A DNA stretch of 64,000 nucleotides from Streptomyces sp. ML-6 (GTDB lineage: Bacteria > Actinomycetota > Actinomycetes > Streptomycetales > Streptomycetaceae). The notes under the pieces were generated by a model. That model saw only the letters and a program-made list of their open reading frames with translations. It was not told the DNA's origin and ran no database searches. Location: assembly GCF_030116705.1 (NCBI RefSeq), contig NZ_JAOTIK010000001.1:2820001-2884000 (forward strand). The letters are read 5' to 3'. This document shows, piece by piece, positions 43,383 through 52,407 of the stretch (positions are counted from its first letter, which is position 1; each line of letters starts with the position of its first letter). A program made the translations under genes and the position numbers.

Positions 43383-44726
43383 ATGGCCCTCAGGATCACT
43401 GTGATCGGCACCGGCTACCTCGGTGCCACCCACGCCGCGGCCATGGCGGAACTGGGCTTCGAGGTGCTCGGCCTCGACATCGTGCCCGAGAAGATCGAGA
43501 TGCTGGGCGCCGGTCGGGTCCCGATGTACGAGCCCGGGCTGGAGGGGCTGCTGCGCAGGCACGTCGAGGGCATCGAGGGGTCCACGGGGCGTCTGCGGTT
43601 CACCTCCTCGTGGGAAGAGGTGGCGGCCTTCGGCGACGTCCACTTCGTCTGCGTGAACACTCCGCAGAAGCACGGCGAGTACGCCTGCGACATGAGCCAC
43701 GTGGACAGCGCGTTCGAGTCGCTGGCCCCGCACCTGACCCGGCCCGCGCTGGTCGTCGGGAAGTCGACCGTCCCGGTGGGGTCGGCGGCCCGGCTCTCGG
43801 CGCGGCTGGCGGAGCTGGCACCGGCGGGCGCCGACGCCGAGCTGGCCTGGAACCCGGAGTTCCTGCGCGAGGGCTTCGCCGTGAACGACACCCTGCACCC
43901 GGACCGGATCGTCGTCGGCGTGGCGAGCGAGCGGGCCGAGAAGCTGCTGCGCGAGGTGTACGCGACGCCGATCGCCGAGGGGTCGCCGCTCGTGGTGACG
44001 GACTTCCCGACCGCCGAGCTGGTGAAGACCGCGGCCAATTCGTTCCTGGCCACGAAGATCTCGTTCATCAACGCCATGGCCGAGGTCTGCGAGGCCTCCG
44101 ACGGCGACGTGATGAAGCTGGCCGAGGCGATCGGGCACGACGAGCGGATCGGGTCGAAGTTCCTGCGGGCCGGGATCGGGTTCGGCGGCGGCTGCCTGCC
44201 GAAGGACATCCGGGCCTTCATGGCGCGCGCCGGTGAGCTGGGCGCGGACCAGGCGCTGACCTTCCTCCGCGAGGTCGACTCGATCAACATGCGGCGCCGC
44301 GGCCACATGGTGGAGCTGGCGCGGGAGGCCGTGGGCGGCGGCTCCTTCCTGGGCAGGCGGGTGGCGGTGCTGGGCGCGACGTTCAAGCCGGACTCGGACG
44401 ACGTACGGGACTCGCCCGCGCTGAACGTGGCCGGGCAGATACACCTCCAGGGCGGCCAGGTCACCGTCTTCGACCCGAAGGGCATGGACAACGCCCGGCG
44501 GCTCTTCCCGACCCTCGGCTACGCGGAGTCGGCGCTGGAGGCGGTGCGGGGCGCGGACGTGGTGCTGCACCTGACGGAGTGGCGCGAGTTCCGTGAGCTG
44601 GACCCGGCGGAGCTCGGCGCGGTCGCGTCCCGGCGGATCGTCCTGGACGGCCGCAACGCGCTCGACGGCGAGCTGTGGCGCGGGGCCGGCTGGACGTACC
44701 GGGCCATGGGCCGCCCGAAGGCCTGA
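43383..44726 (+). CDS. UDP-glucose/nucleotide-sugar 6-dehydrogenase
   Basis: 447 residues. NAD-dependent oxidation of UDP-glucose (or UDP-ManNAc) to the uronate for envelope or capsule polymers. NAD loop VIGTGYLGATHA at 7-18, VNTPQKHGEY, KSTVPVGSAARL, NPEFLREGFAVND, the catalytic Lys in VKTAANSFLATKISFINAMA and the catalytic C271 in GFGGGCLPKDIRAF. C-terminal domain closes with GATFKPDSDDVRDSPA. ATG 43383 has AGGAG upstream. It could supply glucuronate to the glycosyltransferases and LCP ligases of this region. Substrate is not settled from sequence. Confidence 0.93.
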   Translation: MALRITVIGTGYLGATHAAAMAELGFEVLGLDIVPEKIEMLGAGRVPMYEPGLEGLLRRHVEGIEGSTGRLRFTSSWEEVAAFGDVHFVCVNTPQKHGEYACDMSHVDSAFESLAPHLTRPALVVGKSTVPVGSAARLSARLAELAPAGADAELAWNPEFLREGFAVNDTLHPDRIVVGVASERAEKLLREVYATPIAEGSPLVVTDFPTAELVKTAANSFLATKISFINAMAEVCEASDGDVMKLAEAIGHDERIGSKFLRAGIGFGGGCLPKDIRAFMARAGELGADQALTFLREVDSINMRRRGHMVELAREAVGGGSFLGRRVAVLGATFKPDSDDVRDSPALNVAGQIHLQGGQVTVFDPKGMDNARRLFPTLGYAESALEAVRGADVVLHLTEWREFRELDPAELGAVASRRIVLDGRNALDGELWRGAGWTYRAMGRPKA

Positions 44727-44774
44727 TTCATCCGGTCCATCCGGTTCATCCGGTTCGAGGGGGCCTGGACTCGT

Positions 44775-45326
44775 TCAGGCCGGGGGTCCTGGACTCGTTC
44801 GGCTTGAGGGGCCCTGGCCGCCGTGCCTGGCGCGGTAGGTACGCATCTTGGCGCGGGCGCCGCACACCGACATGGAGCACCAGCGGCGGCGTCCCGCCGG
44901 GCTGCGGTCGTAGTACGCCCACCGGCAGTCCTCCGCCTCGCACGCCTTGAGCCGGGCCCAGGTGCCGTCGGCCGCCGCGGTGGCGATGGCCGCCGCGATC
45001 CGCGCGGTCAGCCCGGCGGGTTCGGTGGCGGGGCGCAGGGCCGCGGCGCCCGCGGCGTCCACGGTGACGCGCAGGGGCGCCCCGGCGAGCAGCCGGTCCA
45101 GCAGCGGCGCGGCGGCGCCCGGCGGGCGGTGGCCGGCGTGGGCGAGGCAGACGGTGCGCAGCGCCTCGCGCAGTTCCCGGGCGTCCCCGACGTCCTGCTC
45201 GGCGATGCCGAACGCGGCGCGCCCGTCCTCCGTGTCGAGGCGGTCCGCGCCGGTCTCGATGTCCAGCGTGTTGACCAGCGCCTCGATCAGCGCGAGTCCA
45301 CCGGGCGCGGATTCCTTCTCACTCAT
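44775..45326 (-). CDS. CGNR zinc-finger transcriptional regulator
   Basis: 183 residues. N-terminal ABATE-like stress-sensor domain (LALIEALVNTLDIETGADRL, ARELREALRTVCLAHAG). The C-terminal CGNR zinc finger has C-x4-C in KACEAEDCRWAYYDRSPAGR and C-x4-C in RWCSMSVCGARAKMRTYRAR. The family usually regulates adjacent small-molecule resistance or catabolic genes. ATG at 45326 (MSEKESAPGG) is taken; a start at 45347 (MTGNVATM) is possible, and neither has a clear ribosome binding site. It is divergent from the VOC gene, with GTTACC/GGTAAC motifs between. Confidence 0.88.
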   Translation of the reverse strand: MSEKESAPGGLALIEALVNTLDIETGADRLDTEDGRAAFGIAEQDVGDARELREALRTVCLAHAGHRPPGAAAPLLDRLLAGAPLRVTVDAAGAAALRPATEPAGLTARIAAAIATAAADGTWARLKACEAEDCRWAYYDRSPAGRRRWCSMSVCGARAKMRTYRARHGGQGPSSRTSPGPPA

Positions 45327-45421
45327 GGTTGCGACGTTACCCGTCATGCGGCAGCATGCAGTAACGGTTACCGGTTGAGCCGATGTAGAGGTAACCATGT
45401 CGCTCTGAGGAGGAACACGTC
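45327..45421. promoter_or_regulatory. CGNR/VOC intergenic region with GTTACC motifs
   Basis: GTTACC at 45336-45341, GTAACGGTTACC at 45361-45372 (containing the dyad GTAAC-G-GTTAC) and GGTAACC at 45390-45396. Repeated half-sites in both orientations in a 95-bp divergent gap suggest binding sites of the CGNR regulator. Confidence 0.5.
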
Positions 45422-45784
45422 ATGGCTCTCGCCGAGCTGGGTGCCGTCGTCCTGGACTGCACCGACCCCGTCGCACTCGCCGATTTCTACGCCGGGCTGC
45501 TCGGCGGGAAGGTCGAGCGCGGCGGTGACGACTGGGTGGAGCTGACCGGGACCGGGGGCACGGTCGTCGCGTTCCAGGCAGCGCCCGGTCACGTACCGCC
45601 GCAGTGGCCGGCCCCGGACGGCTCGCAGCAGCTCCATCTGGACCTGGTCGTGCCGGACCTGGACGCGGCGGAGAAGGAGGTGCTCGCGCTGGGCGCCACC
45701 GTGCTGGACGCGGCGGACCGGGAGCGGAGCTTCCGGGTGTACGCGGACCCGGCCGGGCACCCGTTCTGTCTGTGCCTGAACTGA
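45422..45784 (+). CDS. VOC family (glyoxalase/dioxygenase-superfamily) protein
   Basis: 120 residues, MALAELGAVVLDCTDPVALA. One VOC unit with two beta-alpha-beta modules: LADFYAGLLGGKVERGGDDW and QLHLDLVVPDLDAAEKEVLA, then AGHPFCLCLN. The metal-ligand positions (H in LHLDL and an acidic residue near the end) are only partly visible. Typical roles are glyoxalase, resistance protein or small-molecule binder. Preceded by AGGAGGA eight bases before the ATG. The divergent CGNR gene is a likely regulator. Confidence 0.85.
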   Translation: MALAELGAVVLDCTDPVALADFYAGLLGGKVERGGDDWVELTGTGGTVVAFQAAPGHVPPQWPAPDGSQQLHLDLVVPDLDAAEKEVLALGATVLDAADRERSFRVYADPAGHPFCLCLN

Positions 45785-45824
45785 GGCCGTGCGCGGATCG
45801 AGGCCCTGAGCCCGACGGGAAAAC

Positions 45825-45864
45825 ACGTGTGGGGTGCCCCCTTCCGAGGGGGCACCCCACACGT
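45825..45864. terminator. Strong bidirectional terminator, VOC / dipeptidase
   Basis: Perfect 17-bp stem (45825-45841 with 45848-45864; ACGTGTGGGGTGCCCCC arm) and TTCCGA loop between convergent genes. Confidence 0.9.
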
Positions 45865-45881
45865 CCGTCGTGGCCGGCCGG

Positions 45882-47075
45882 TCAGGCGGCCGGGCCGTCC
45901 AGCTGCTCGATCGTGGCGTGCGACGGGCCGCGGCGGGTGCGCAGCTCGCGCGCCACGTCCTCGGCGTCGCGCAGCACCCGTACCGCGTTGCTCCAGGTGA
46001 GCTTGGCGAGGTCGGCGGTGGACCAGCCGCGGTCGAGGAGTTCCGCGATCAGGTTGGGGTAGCCGGAGACGTCCTGGAGGCCGTCCGGGAGGAAGGCCGT
46101 GCCGTCGTAGTCGCCGCCGATGCCGATGTGGTCGATGCCGGCGACCTCGCGCATGTGGTCGAGGTGGTCGGCGATCGTCGCCACGGTGGCGACCGGGCGT
46201 GGGTGGGCCGCCTCGAAGTCGGCGTGGATCCGCATGGCCCGCTCGGTGGTGTCCAGGTGGTGCAGGCCGTGGGCGCGCAGGTTCTCGTCCGCGGCCAGGG
46301 TCCAGGCGACGGCCTCCGGGAGGACGAACTTCGGCACGAAGGTCGCCATGGCGATGCCCCCGTTGGCGGGGAGTCGGCCGAGGACGTCGTCGGGGACGTT
46401 GCGCGGGTGGTCGCAGATCGCGCGCGAGGAGGAGTGCGAGAAGATCACCGGCGCGGTGGAGGTGTCCAGCGCGTCGCGCATCGTGGTGGCCGCCACGTGG
46501 GAGAGGTCGACCAGCATGCCGGTGCGGTTCATCTCCCGTACGACCTCGTGGCCGAAGGGCGAGAGGCCGCCGACGCCCGGTTCGTCGGTCGCCGAGTCCG
46601 CCCAGGCGATGTTGTCGTTGTGGGTGAGCGTCATGTACCGGACGCCCAGTGCGTGCAGGGCGCGCAGGGTGCCCAGCGAGTTGTCGATGGAGTGGCCGCC
46701 CTCGGCACCCATCAGGGAGGCGATGCGGCCCTCGGCGCGGGCCGCCTCCATGTCGTCGGCGGTGAGTGCGCGCCGCAGGTCGGCGGGGTACCGGGCGAGG
46801 AGCTCGGTGACGACGTCGATCTGCTCCAGGGTGGCGCTGACCGCTTCGTCGCCCGCCATGTCGGACTGCACGTAGACGGACCAGAACTGCGCGCCGACGC
46901 CGCCGGCGCGCAGCCGGGGTATGTCGGTGTGCAGGTGGGCCGACTGGTCGGTGGCTATGTCGCGGGCGTCGAGGTCGTAGCGGACCTGTTCGCGCAGCGC
47001 CCACGGCAGGTCGTTGTGCCCGTCGACGACCGGGTATGCGGCGAGGAGTTCCCTCGCCCGTTCCAACTGTTCCAC
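45882..47075 (-). CDS. Membrane dipeptidase (renal dipeptidase, M19 family)
   Basis: 397 residues. Binuclear zinc dipeptidase: first-metal H20 and D22 in [10 protein letters not shown], bridging Glu in [12 protein letters not shown], His residues in [16 protein letters not shown] and [19 protein letters not shown], and the terminal Asp in [11 protein letters not shown]. Cleaves dipeptides (also D-amino acid dipeptides in bacteria). GTG 47075 ([20 protein letters not shown]) has an AGGG site upstream; a longer frame to 47138 would translate through the purE-derived repeat array and is rejected. Confidence 0.92.
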   Translation of the reverse strand: MEQLERARELLAAYPVVDGHNDLPWALREQVRYDLDARDIATDQSAHLHTDIPRLRAGGVGAQFWSVYVQSDMAGDEAVSATLEQIDVVTELLARYPADLRRALTADDMEAARAEGRIASLMGAEGGHSIDNSLGTLRALHALGVRYMTLTHNDNIAWADSATDEPGVGGLSPFGHEVVREMNRTGMLVDLSHVAATTMRDALDTSTAPVIFSHSSSRAICDHPRNVPDDVLGRLPANGGIAMATFVPKFVLPEAVAWTLAADENLRAHGLHHLDTTERAMRIHADFEAAHPRPVATVATIADHLDHMREVAGIDHIGIGGDYDGTAFLPDGLQDVSGYPNLIAELLDRGWSTADLAKLTWSNAVRVLRDAEDVARELRTRRGPSHATIEQLDGPAA

Positions 47076-47087
47076 GATCCCTGCCCC

Positions 47088-47211
47088 TGCTTTCCGAAGC
47101 CGAAGAAGTCGGCTGCTTCCCGAAACCGAAGGCGTCAACTGTTTCCCGAAAAAGTTGGCTGCTGCCCGAAGCCGAAGGAGTCGGCTACTTCCCGAAGCCG
47201 AAGGCGTCGGC
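47088..47211 (-). repeat. Degenerate 26-bp tandem repeat derived from the 3' end of purE
   Basis: Read on the minus strand, five units follow head to tail. The first (47211-47186) is the purE C-terminus coding ADAFGFGK plus the first two bases of its stop. Two of the next four, GCCGACTCCTTCGGCTTCGG type, keep the same GCCTTCGG core; another is shortened to 20 bp. The array fills the gap up to the dipeptidase ribosome binding site. Confidence 0.85.
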
Positions 47212-47724
47212 GCCGCGGACCTTGCTGCGGAGTCGCTTGCCCTTCTCCGTCGCCTGGTCGTTCAGCTCCTGCTGGAACTCCCGCATCCGGGTCAGCAGCT
47301 CGGCGTCGTGGGTGGCGAGGATGCGGGCGGCGAGCAGGCCCGCGTTGCGCGCGCCGCCGACCGAGACGGTCGCGACCGGCACCCCGGCGGGCATCTGCAC
47401 GATGGAGAGCAGGCTGTCCATGCCGTCCAGGTACTTCAGCGGGACCGGCACGCCGATGACCGGCAGCGGGGTCACGGAGGCGAGCATGCCGGGGAGGTGG
47501 GCGGCACCGCCCGCGCCCGCGATGATCGCCTTCAGGCCGCGCTCCGCCGCCTGCTCGCCGTACGCGATCATCTCGTGCGGCATGCGGTGGGCGGAGACGA
47601 CGTCGACCTCGTAGGGGATCTCGAACTCGTCGAGGGCCTTGGCCGCGGCCTCCATGACGGGCCAGTCGGAGTCCGAGCCCATGACGATGCCGACGAGGGG
47701 CGCGGCGGTGGCGGGGGAGGTCAT
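47185..47724 (-). CDS. purE: N5-carboxyaminoimidazole ribonucleotide mutase
   Basis: 179 residues. Converts N5-CAIR to CAIR in purine synthesis. Class I PurE motifs: [13 protein letters not shown] at 12-24, VVSAHRMP (catalytic His) at 42-49, [20 protein letters not shown] and [23 protein letters not shown] at 47724 overlaps the purK stop by ATGA. The last ~18 residues ([17 protein letters not shown]) extend beyond many homologues, and their codons seed the downstream tandem repeat. Confidence 0.97.
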   Translation of the reverse strand: MTSPATAAPLVGIVMGSDSDWPVMEAAAKALDEFEIPYEVDVVSAHRMPHEMIAYGEQAAERGLKAIIAGAGGAAHLPGMLASVTPLPVIGVPVPLKYLDGMDSLLSIVQMPAGVPVATVSVGGARNAGLLAARILATHDAELLTRMREFQQELNDQATEKGKRLRSKVRGADAFGFGK

Positions 47725-48860
47725 TCGGTGATCGTTCCTCGCAGGTAGTCGGCCGCGTGCCGGGCGCGCTCCCGCACGTCCGCCAGGTCGTCGCCGTAGG
47801 TGTTGACGTGTCCGACCTTGCGGCCGGGCTTCACGTCCTTGCCGTACATGTGGATCTTGAGCTGCGGATCGCGGGCCATGCAGTGCAGGTACGCCTGGTA
47901 CATGTCCGGGTAGTCGCCGCCCAGGACGTTGGACATGACCGTCCAGGTGGCGCGCGGGCGGGGGTCGCCGAGCGGCAGGTCGAGCACGGCCCGGACGTGG
48001 TTGGCGAACTGGGAGGTGATCGCGCCGTCCTGGGTCCAGTGCCCGGAGTTGTGCGGGCGCATCGCGAGTTCGTTGACCAGGATGCGGCCGTCACGGGTCT
48101 CGAAGAGCTCGACGGCGAGGTGGCCGACGACGCCCAGTTCGGCGGCGATGCGCAGGGCGAGCTGCTGGGCCTCGCCGGCGAGCCGCTCGTCCAGCTCGGG
48201 GGCGGGGGCGATGACCGTGTCGCAGACGCCGTCGACCTGGATCGACTCGACGACCGGGTAGGCGACGGCCTGGCCGTGCGGCGAGCGGACGATGTTGGCC
48301 GCCAGCTCCCGTACGAAGTCGACCTTCTCCTCGGCGAGGACCGCGACACCGGCCCGGAAGGGCTCGGCCGCGTCCGCCTCGGAGCGGACCACCCAGACGC
48401 CCTTGCCGTCGTAGCCGCCGCGGACCGTCTTGAGGACGACGGGGAAGCCGCCGGTCTCCTCGGCGAAGGCGGCCACGTCGGCCGGATCCGCCACGATGCG
48501 GTGGCGGGGGCAGGGCGCGCCGATCTCGTCGAGCTTCGCGCGCATCACCCCCTTGTCCTGGGCGTGCACCAGCGCGGCGGGTCCCGGGCGCACGGGAATG
48601 CCGTCCGCCTCCAGGGCCCGCAGGTGCTCGGTCGGTACGTGCTCGTGATCGAAGGTGATCACGTCACAACCCTGCGCGAAGGCGCGCAGCGTGTCCAGGT
48701 CGCGATAGTCGCCGACGACGACTTCGCTCACCACCTGGGCCGCCGAGTCCTGGGGGGTGTCACTGAGGAGCTTGAACTTGATGCCGAGGGGGATGCCCGC
48801 CTCGTGGGTCATACGGGCGAGCTGACCGCCACCGACCATGCCGACTACCGGGAACGTCAC
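47721..48860 (-). CDS. purK: N5-carboxyaminoimidazole ribonucleotide synthase
   Basis: 379 residues. ATP-grasp enzyme making N5-CAIR from AIR, bicarbonate and ATP. N-terminal [23 protein letters not shown]-grasp [18 protein letters not shown] and [20 protein letters not shown] with [13 protein letters not shown] at 48860 ([17 protein letters not shown]) is chosen: a -10-like TACCCT (minus strand, 48872-48867) lies six bases before it, indicating a leaderless message. Upstream in-frame codons encode only Gly/Glu/Ala-rich filler. Coupled to purE. Confidence 0.95.
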   Translation of the reverse strand: MTFPVVGMVGGGQLARMTHEAGIPLGIKFKLLSDTPQDSAAQVVSEVVVGDYRDLDTLRAFAQGCDVITFDHEHVPTEHLRALEADGIPVRPGPAALVHAQDKGVMRAKLDEIGAPCPRHRIVADPADVAAFAEETGGFPVVLKTVRGGYDGKGVWVVRSEADAAEPFRAGVAVLAEEKVDFVRELAANIVRSPHGQAVAYPVVESIQVDGVCDTVIAPAPELDERLAGEAQQLALRIAAELGVVGHLAVELFETRDGRILVNELAMRPHNSGHWTQDGAITSQFANHVRAVLDLPLGDPRPRATWTVMSNVLGGDYPDMYQAYLHCMARDPQLKIHMYGKDVKPGRKVGHVNTYGDDLADVRERARHAADYLRGTITE

Positions 48861-49073
48861 TCCTCCAGGGTATCCGCCGTCCCGGAGCCCCTCCGACGAC
48901 GCCCTCCGCCCCGGTCCCTCCGCTCCCTCGGCGCCCTCCGCTCCGGTCCCTCCGCCGCCGCCCGGCCGCGTCACGGCATCGCCACACCGGAACACCGCAT
49001 CCGGGGCGGGGCGGGGACGGGCTGGTTAGCATGACCGGGTTGACGTAATCGACTGACGGGCTGAGCGATCACC

Positions 49074-49757
49074 ATGAGCGAACGGGGCGCACTGCGGGCC
49101 CGGCTGGATCTGCTGGCCCGGGAAATCGCCAAGTTCGGCGTGGTCGGCGGGGTCGGCCTGGTGGTCAACATCGGGGCGTCCAACCTGCTCTGGCGGTACA
49201 CGGACATCCCGACGGTCCGGGCCGGTCTGCTGGCGACCCTGATCGCCATCTGCGGCAACTACCTCGGCTTCCGCTACTGGACGTACCGGGACCGCGACAA
49301 GAGCGGGCGCACCCGGGAGCTGACACTGTTCCTGCTGTTCAGCGCGGTGGGTGCGGTGATCGAGTCCGGTGTGCTGTACGTGGCGACGTACGGCTTCGGC
49401 TGGAACAGCCCGGTCCAGAGCAATGTCTTCAAGATCCTCGGGATCGGCATCGCGACGATGTTCCGCTTCTGGTCCTACCGGACGTGGGTCTTCAAGGCCC
49501 TGCCCGAGGCGAGGCCCCTGCCCGACGAGGCCGAGGCGCCCCCGGCCGATGCCGTGGGCAATTCCCCGGCCGATGTCGTGACCGATGCCCCGGCCGATTC
49601 CGCCGCGGACTCCGCCGCGCCCGACGGGGAAGCCGCGTCGGCCGGGGAAGCCGTGTCGGACGGGCCCGTGCGGGTCGCCGAGGGGTTCCTGAAGCAACGC
49701 CGCGCGGAACGATCGGCGCGGCCGGCGCGGGTCGGGGCGAATTCGGCACGCCGGTAG
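49074..49757 (+). CDS. GtrA family membrane protein
   Basis: 227 residues. Four membrane helices: FGVVGGVGLVVNIGASNLLW, then AGLLATLIAICGNYLGFRYW, FLLFSAVGAVIESGVLYVAT and NVFKILGIGIATMFRFWSYR. This is the GtrA/DPMS pattern of proteins that aid translocation or use of polyprenol-linked sugars. The C-terminal ~75 residues are Ala/Asp/Pro-rich and soluble. ATG 49074 (MSERGALRARLDLLAREIAK). Divergent from purK, as in mycobacteria. Confidence 0.92.
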   Translation: MSERGALRARLDLLAREIAKFGVVGGVGLVVNIGASNLLWRYTDIPTVRAGLLATLIAICGNYLGFRYWTYRDRDKSGRTRELTLFLLFSAVGAVIESGVLYVATYGFGWNSPVQSNVFKILGIGIATMFRFWSYRTWVFKALPEARPLPDEAEAPPADAVGNSPADVVTDAPADSAADSAAPDGEAASAGEAVSDGPVRVAEGFLKQRRAERSARPARVGANSARR

Positions 49758-49851
49758 CCGGTGCCCGGCACGGGCCGGGTGGCGGTCAGTGCCCGGTACG
49801 GGCCGGTGGGGCCGGTGCCCGTATGGGCCGGTACGTCTCCGGCTCTGCCGG

Positions 49852-51117
49852 TCACCGCACCGGACGTTCCGGTTCCTCCCGCTTCCGGGCCACCCGGCTG
49901 AGGAACAGGGCGAAGACCGGCGGCTGCTGCTGGAGCAGTTCGAGACGGCCGCCGTCCGCCTCCGCGAGGTCCCGGGCGACGGCGAGGCCGATGCCGGTGG
50001 AGTTGCGGCCGCTGATCGTCCGCTCGAAGATCCGGGCGCCGAGACCGGCGGGAACGCCGGGGCCCTCGTCCGTGACCTCGATGACCGTCTGATTGCCGGT
50101 GACCCGGGTGCGCAGCGCGACCGTGCCGCCACCGTGCATCAGCGAGTTCTCGATCAGCGCGGCCAGCACCTGGGCGACCGCGCCCGGGGTGCCGACGGCC
50201 CGCAGCCCCTGCTTGCCGGAGCAGACGATGGCGCGGCCCGCGCTCCGGTAGGCCGGACGCCACTCCTCGATCTGCTGCTTGACCACCTCGTCGAGGTCGA
50301 AGACGACGGCGGAGCCGGTGCGCGGGTCGCGGGCGTTGGTCAGCAGCCGCTCCACCACGTCGGTGAGCCGCTCGACCTGGGTGAGCGCGATGTTCGCCTC
50401 CTCCTTCACCGTCTCCGGGTCGTCGGTGACGGAGATCTCCTCGATCCGCATGGAGAGCGCGGTCAGCGGCGTGCGGAGCTGGTGCGAGGCGTCGGCGGCC
50501 AGTCGGCGTTCCGCGGTCAGCATCCGGGCGATCCGTTCGGCGGAGGCGTCCAGGACGTCGGCGACCCGGTCCAGCTCCGGCACCCCGTACCGCTTGTGGC
50601 GGGGTCGCGGGTCGCCCGAGCCCAGGCGCTCGGCGGTCTCGGCGAGGTCCGTCAGCGGCAGGGTCAGCCTGTTGGCCTGGCGCACCGCCAGGAGCACGGC
50701 GGAGACGATGGCCAGCAGGGCCACCGCGCCGATGATCATCAGGGTGCGGCCGACCTCACGGGTGACCGCGGAGCTGGACTCCTCGACGGTGACCCGCTCG
50801 CCGCGCTCCCCCTCGGCCGTGCCGCGGATCACACTGCCGGTGGGACGCTCGCCGACCTCGATCGTGGGCCGGCCGGGCACCTTGACCAGTGCGTAGCGCT
50901 TGCTGTCGATCTGCTGGGAGAGCAGGCCGGGGGTGAGCCGCTCGTCCTCCACGAGCCGGCTCTCGACGACGCTGATGAGCCGCAGCGCCTCGGACTCGAC
51001 GCTCTCCTGGGCGCTGTTGCTGATGGTGCGGGTCTCGACGATGACGAGGGAGACGCCGAAGACGGCGATCACCACGAGCACCACGGCGAGCGTGGAGTTG
51101 ATCAGTCTGCGGCGCAT
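49852..51117 (-). CDS. Membrane sensor histidine kinase
   Basis: 421 residues. Two helices flank an extracytoplasmic sensor (about 8-28 and 125-146), then a HAMP linker, the HisKA box with H212 in ADASHQLRTPLTALSMRIEE, N-box QVLAALIENSLMHGGGTVAL, and G boxes VTDEGPGVPAGLG and GIGLAVARDLAEADGG. It is cotranscribed behind its response regulator gene (119-bp gap) and probably phosphorylates it. From memory this is the position of the SCO3062/SCO3063 pair of S. coelicolor. Signal unknown; the sensor loop is short and acidic. Confidence 0.93.
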   Translation of the reverse strand: MRRRLINSTLAVVLVVIAVFGVSLVIVETRTISNSAQESVESEALRLISVVESRLVEDERLTPGLLSQQIDSKRYALVKVPGRPTIEVGERPTGSVIRGTAEGERGERVTVEESSSAVTREVGRTLMIIGAVALLAIVSAVLLAVRQANRLTLPLTDLAETAERLGSGDPRPRHKRYGVPELDRVADVLDASAERIARMLTAERRLAADASHQLRTPLTALSMRIEEISVTDDPETVKEEANIALTQVERLTDVVERLLTNARDPRTGSAVVFDLDEVVKQQIEEWRPAYRSAGRAIVCSGKQGLRAVGTPGAVAQVLAALIENSLMHGGGTVALRTRVTGNQTVIEVTDEGPGVPAGLGARIFERTISGRNSTGIGLAVARDLAEADGGRLELLQQQPPVFALFLSRVARKREEPERPVR

Positions 51118-51236
51118 GGTTGCTTCTGCTCGTCGGTTCTTCCCCGGGTTCCGGGAGGACTCCAAATGCTCCGGTCCTCCGGTCCTCCCGGGACGTCAGC
51201 TCGTCCGGTCGGTTCTTCCCGATCGGCCTCGTCCGG

Positions 51237-51914
51237 TCAGCTCTTCTCGAAGCGGAAGCCGACGCCCCGCACGGTCGCGATGTACCGCGGGTTGGCGGCG
51301 TCGTCGCCGAGCTTCTTGCGGAGCCAGGAGATGTGCATGTCGAGGGTCTTGGTCGACGACCACCAGGTGGTGTCCCAGACCTCCCGCATCAGCTGGTCGC
51401 GGGTGACGACCCGGCCGGCGTCGCGCACCAGGACCCGGAGCAGGTCGAACTCCTTCGCGGTGAGCTGGAGTTCCTCGTCGCCCATCCAGGCCCGGTGCGA
51501 CTCGACGTCGATCCTGACGCCGTGCGTCGCGGGCTGCGGGGCGGGCTCGGAGGCGCCGCGACGCAGCAGGGCCCGGACCCGGGCCAGGAGTTCGGCCAGC
51601 CGGAAGGGCTTGGTGACGTAGTCGTCGGCGCCCGCGTCCAGACCGACGACGGTGTCCACCTCGTCGGCCCGGGCGGTCAGCACCAGGATCGGGACGGTGT
51701 GGCCCTCGGCCCGGAGTCTGCGGGCCACTTCGAGCCCGTCCATCCCCGGCAGGCCCAGGTCGAGCACGACCAGGTCGATCGATCCCTGGAGGCCGGCGTC
51801 GAGCGCGGCCGGACCGTCCTCCCGGACCTCGACCTCGTAACCCTCCCGGCGCAGTGCGCGGGCCAGCGGCTCCGAGATGGACGCGTCGTCCTCGGCGAGC
51901 AGTACACGGGTCAT
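51237..51914 (-). CDS. OmpR/PhoB-type response regulator
   Basis: 225 residues. Receiver domain with acidic pocket E8/D9/D10, phosphoacceptor D52 in VVLDLGLPGMDG, T80 and K102. C-terminal winged helix starts about 135 (LQLTAKEFDLLRVLVRDAGR, then KTLDMHISWLRKKLGDDAAN and RGVGFRFEKS). ATG 51914 (MTRVLLAEDDASISEPLARA). Transcribed with the downstream kinase gene on the minus strand. Target genes unknown. Confidence 0.95.
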   Translation of the reverse strand: MTRVLLAEDDASISEPLARALRREGYEVEVREDGPAALDAGLQGSIDLVVLDLGLPGMDGLEVARRLRAEGHTVPILVLTARADEVDTVVGLDAGADDYVTKPFRLAELLARVRALLRRGASEPAPQPATHGVRIDVESHRAWMGDEELQLTAKEFDLLRVLVRDAGRVVTRDQLMREVWDTTWWSSTKTLDMHISWLRKKLGDDAANPRYIATVRGVGFRFEKS

Positions 51915-52407
51915 GCAGTGATGGTAGTCCGCGCGGGGCGGCTGCCGGGAGGTGATCCAAAAGCCCTGCGGGTCTGCGAAACAAGGGGGGAGAAACCTTC
52001 GAATACACGGGTGCGGTTGCACCGGCACCTGTGATCCATCTCTCAAGTCCGTTCATTTCGGGCTCTGTCATGTCGTATGGTTGCTCGACGCCTGTTGCAC
52101 CACTCAAGGACCCTTGGGCAGCTTTTAGCGCCGAGGGTCTCTTTTGTTTTGCCGGCTGGTACCCGCCAGTCGTGAATGTCAGTGAATGACCTGCGGCCGG
52201 GCCCGGAGCGCGAGAATGCGCGCCGGGCGTGGATCCCGGCACGGTCGGTCCCCGTCGCTCCGCCGGCTCCTCGACGAGTACGGCGGGCGGGACGAAATCT
52301 CCTCCGGGGCGTCGGGGAGCGGGACGTGTCCGTGCCGGTGCCGGCCTCCCCCCACCGGGCGCACCACGCTCACAAGGCGTCGCGTCCCGAGCACACAAGG
52401 ATCGACC
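51915..52407. other. Intergenic region, response regulator / POT transporter
   Basis: 493 bases. The part 51990-52160 is noticeably lower in GC and contains a plus-strand intrinsic terminator (52109-52150) with no gene to terminate. A TATGGT -10-like box lies at 52076-52081. The segment 52160-52400 is GC-rich with an open but non-family frame, and probably holds the transporter promoter and leader. Confidence 0.5.
52088..52150 (+). ncRNA. Candidate ~60-nt small RNA or attenuated leader ending at an intrinsic terminator
   Basis: TATGGT (52076-52081) is a possible -10 element. Transcription from about 52088 would reach a 9-bp stem (GACCCTTGG at 52109-52117 with CCGAGGGTC at 52131-52139, one G-U pair), followed at once by TCTCTTTTGTTTT, a rare genuine U-tract for this genome. 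No coding sequence precedes it on this strand, so it either ends a short RNA or attenuates the transporter 257 bases downstream. The start is a guess; the terminator is clear. Confidence 0.45.

Noticed and set aside
47076..47138. Longer dipeptidase start at 47138
   Set aside because: It would translate the purE-derived repeats, and the GTG at 47075 has its own ribosome binding site.
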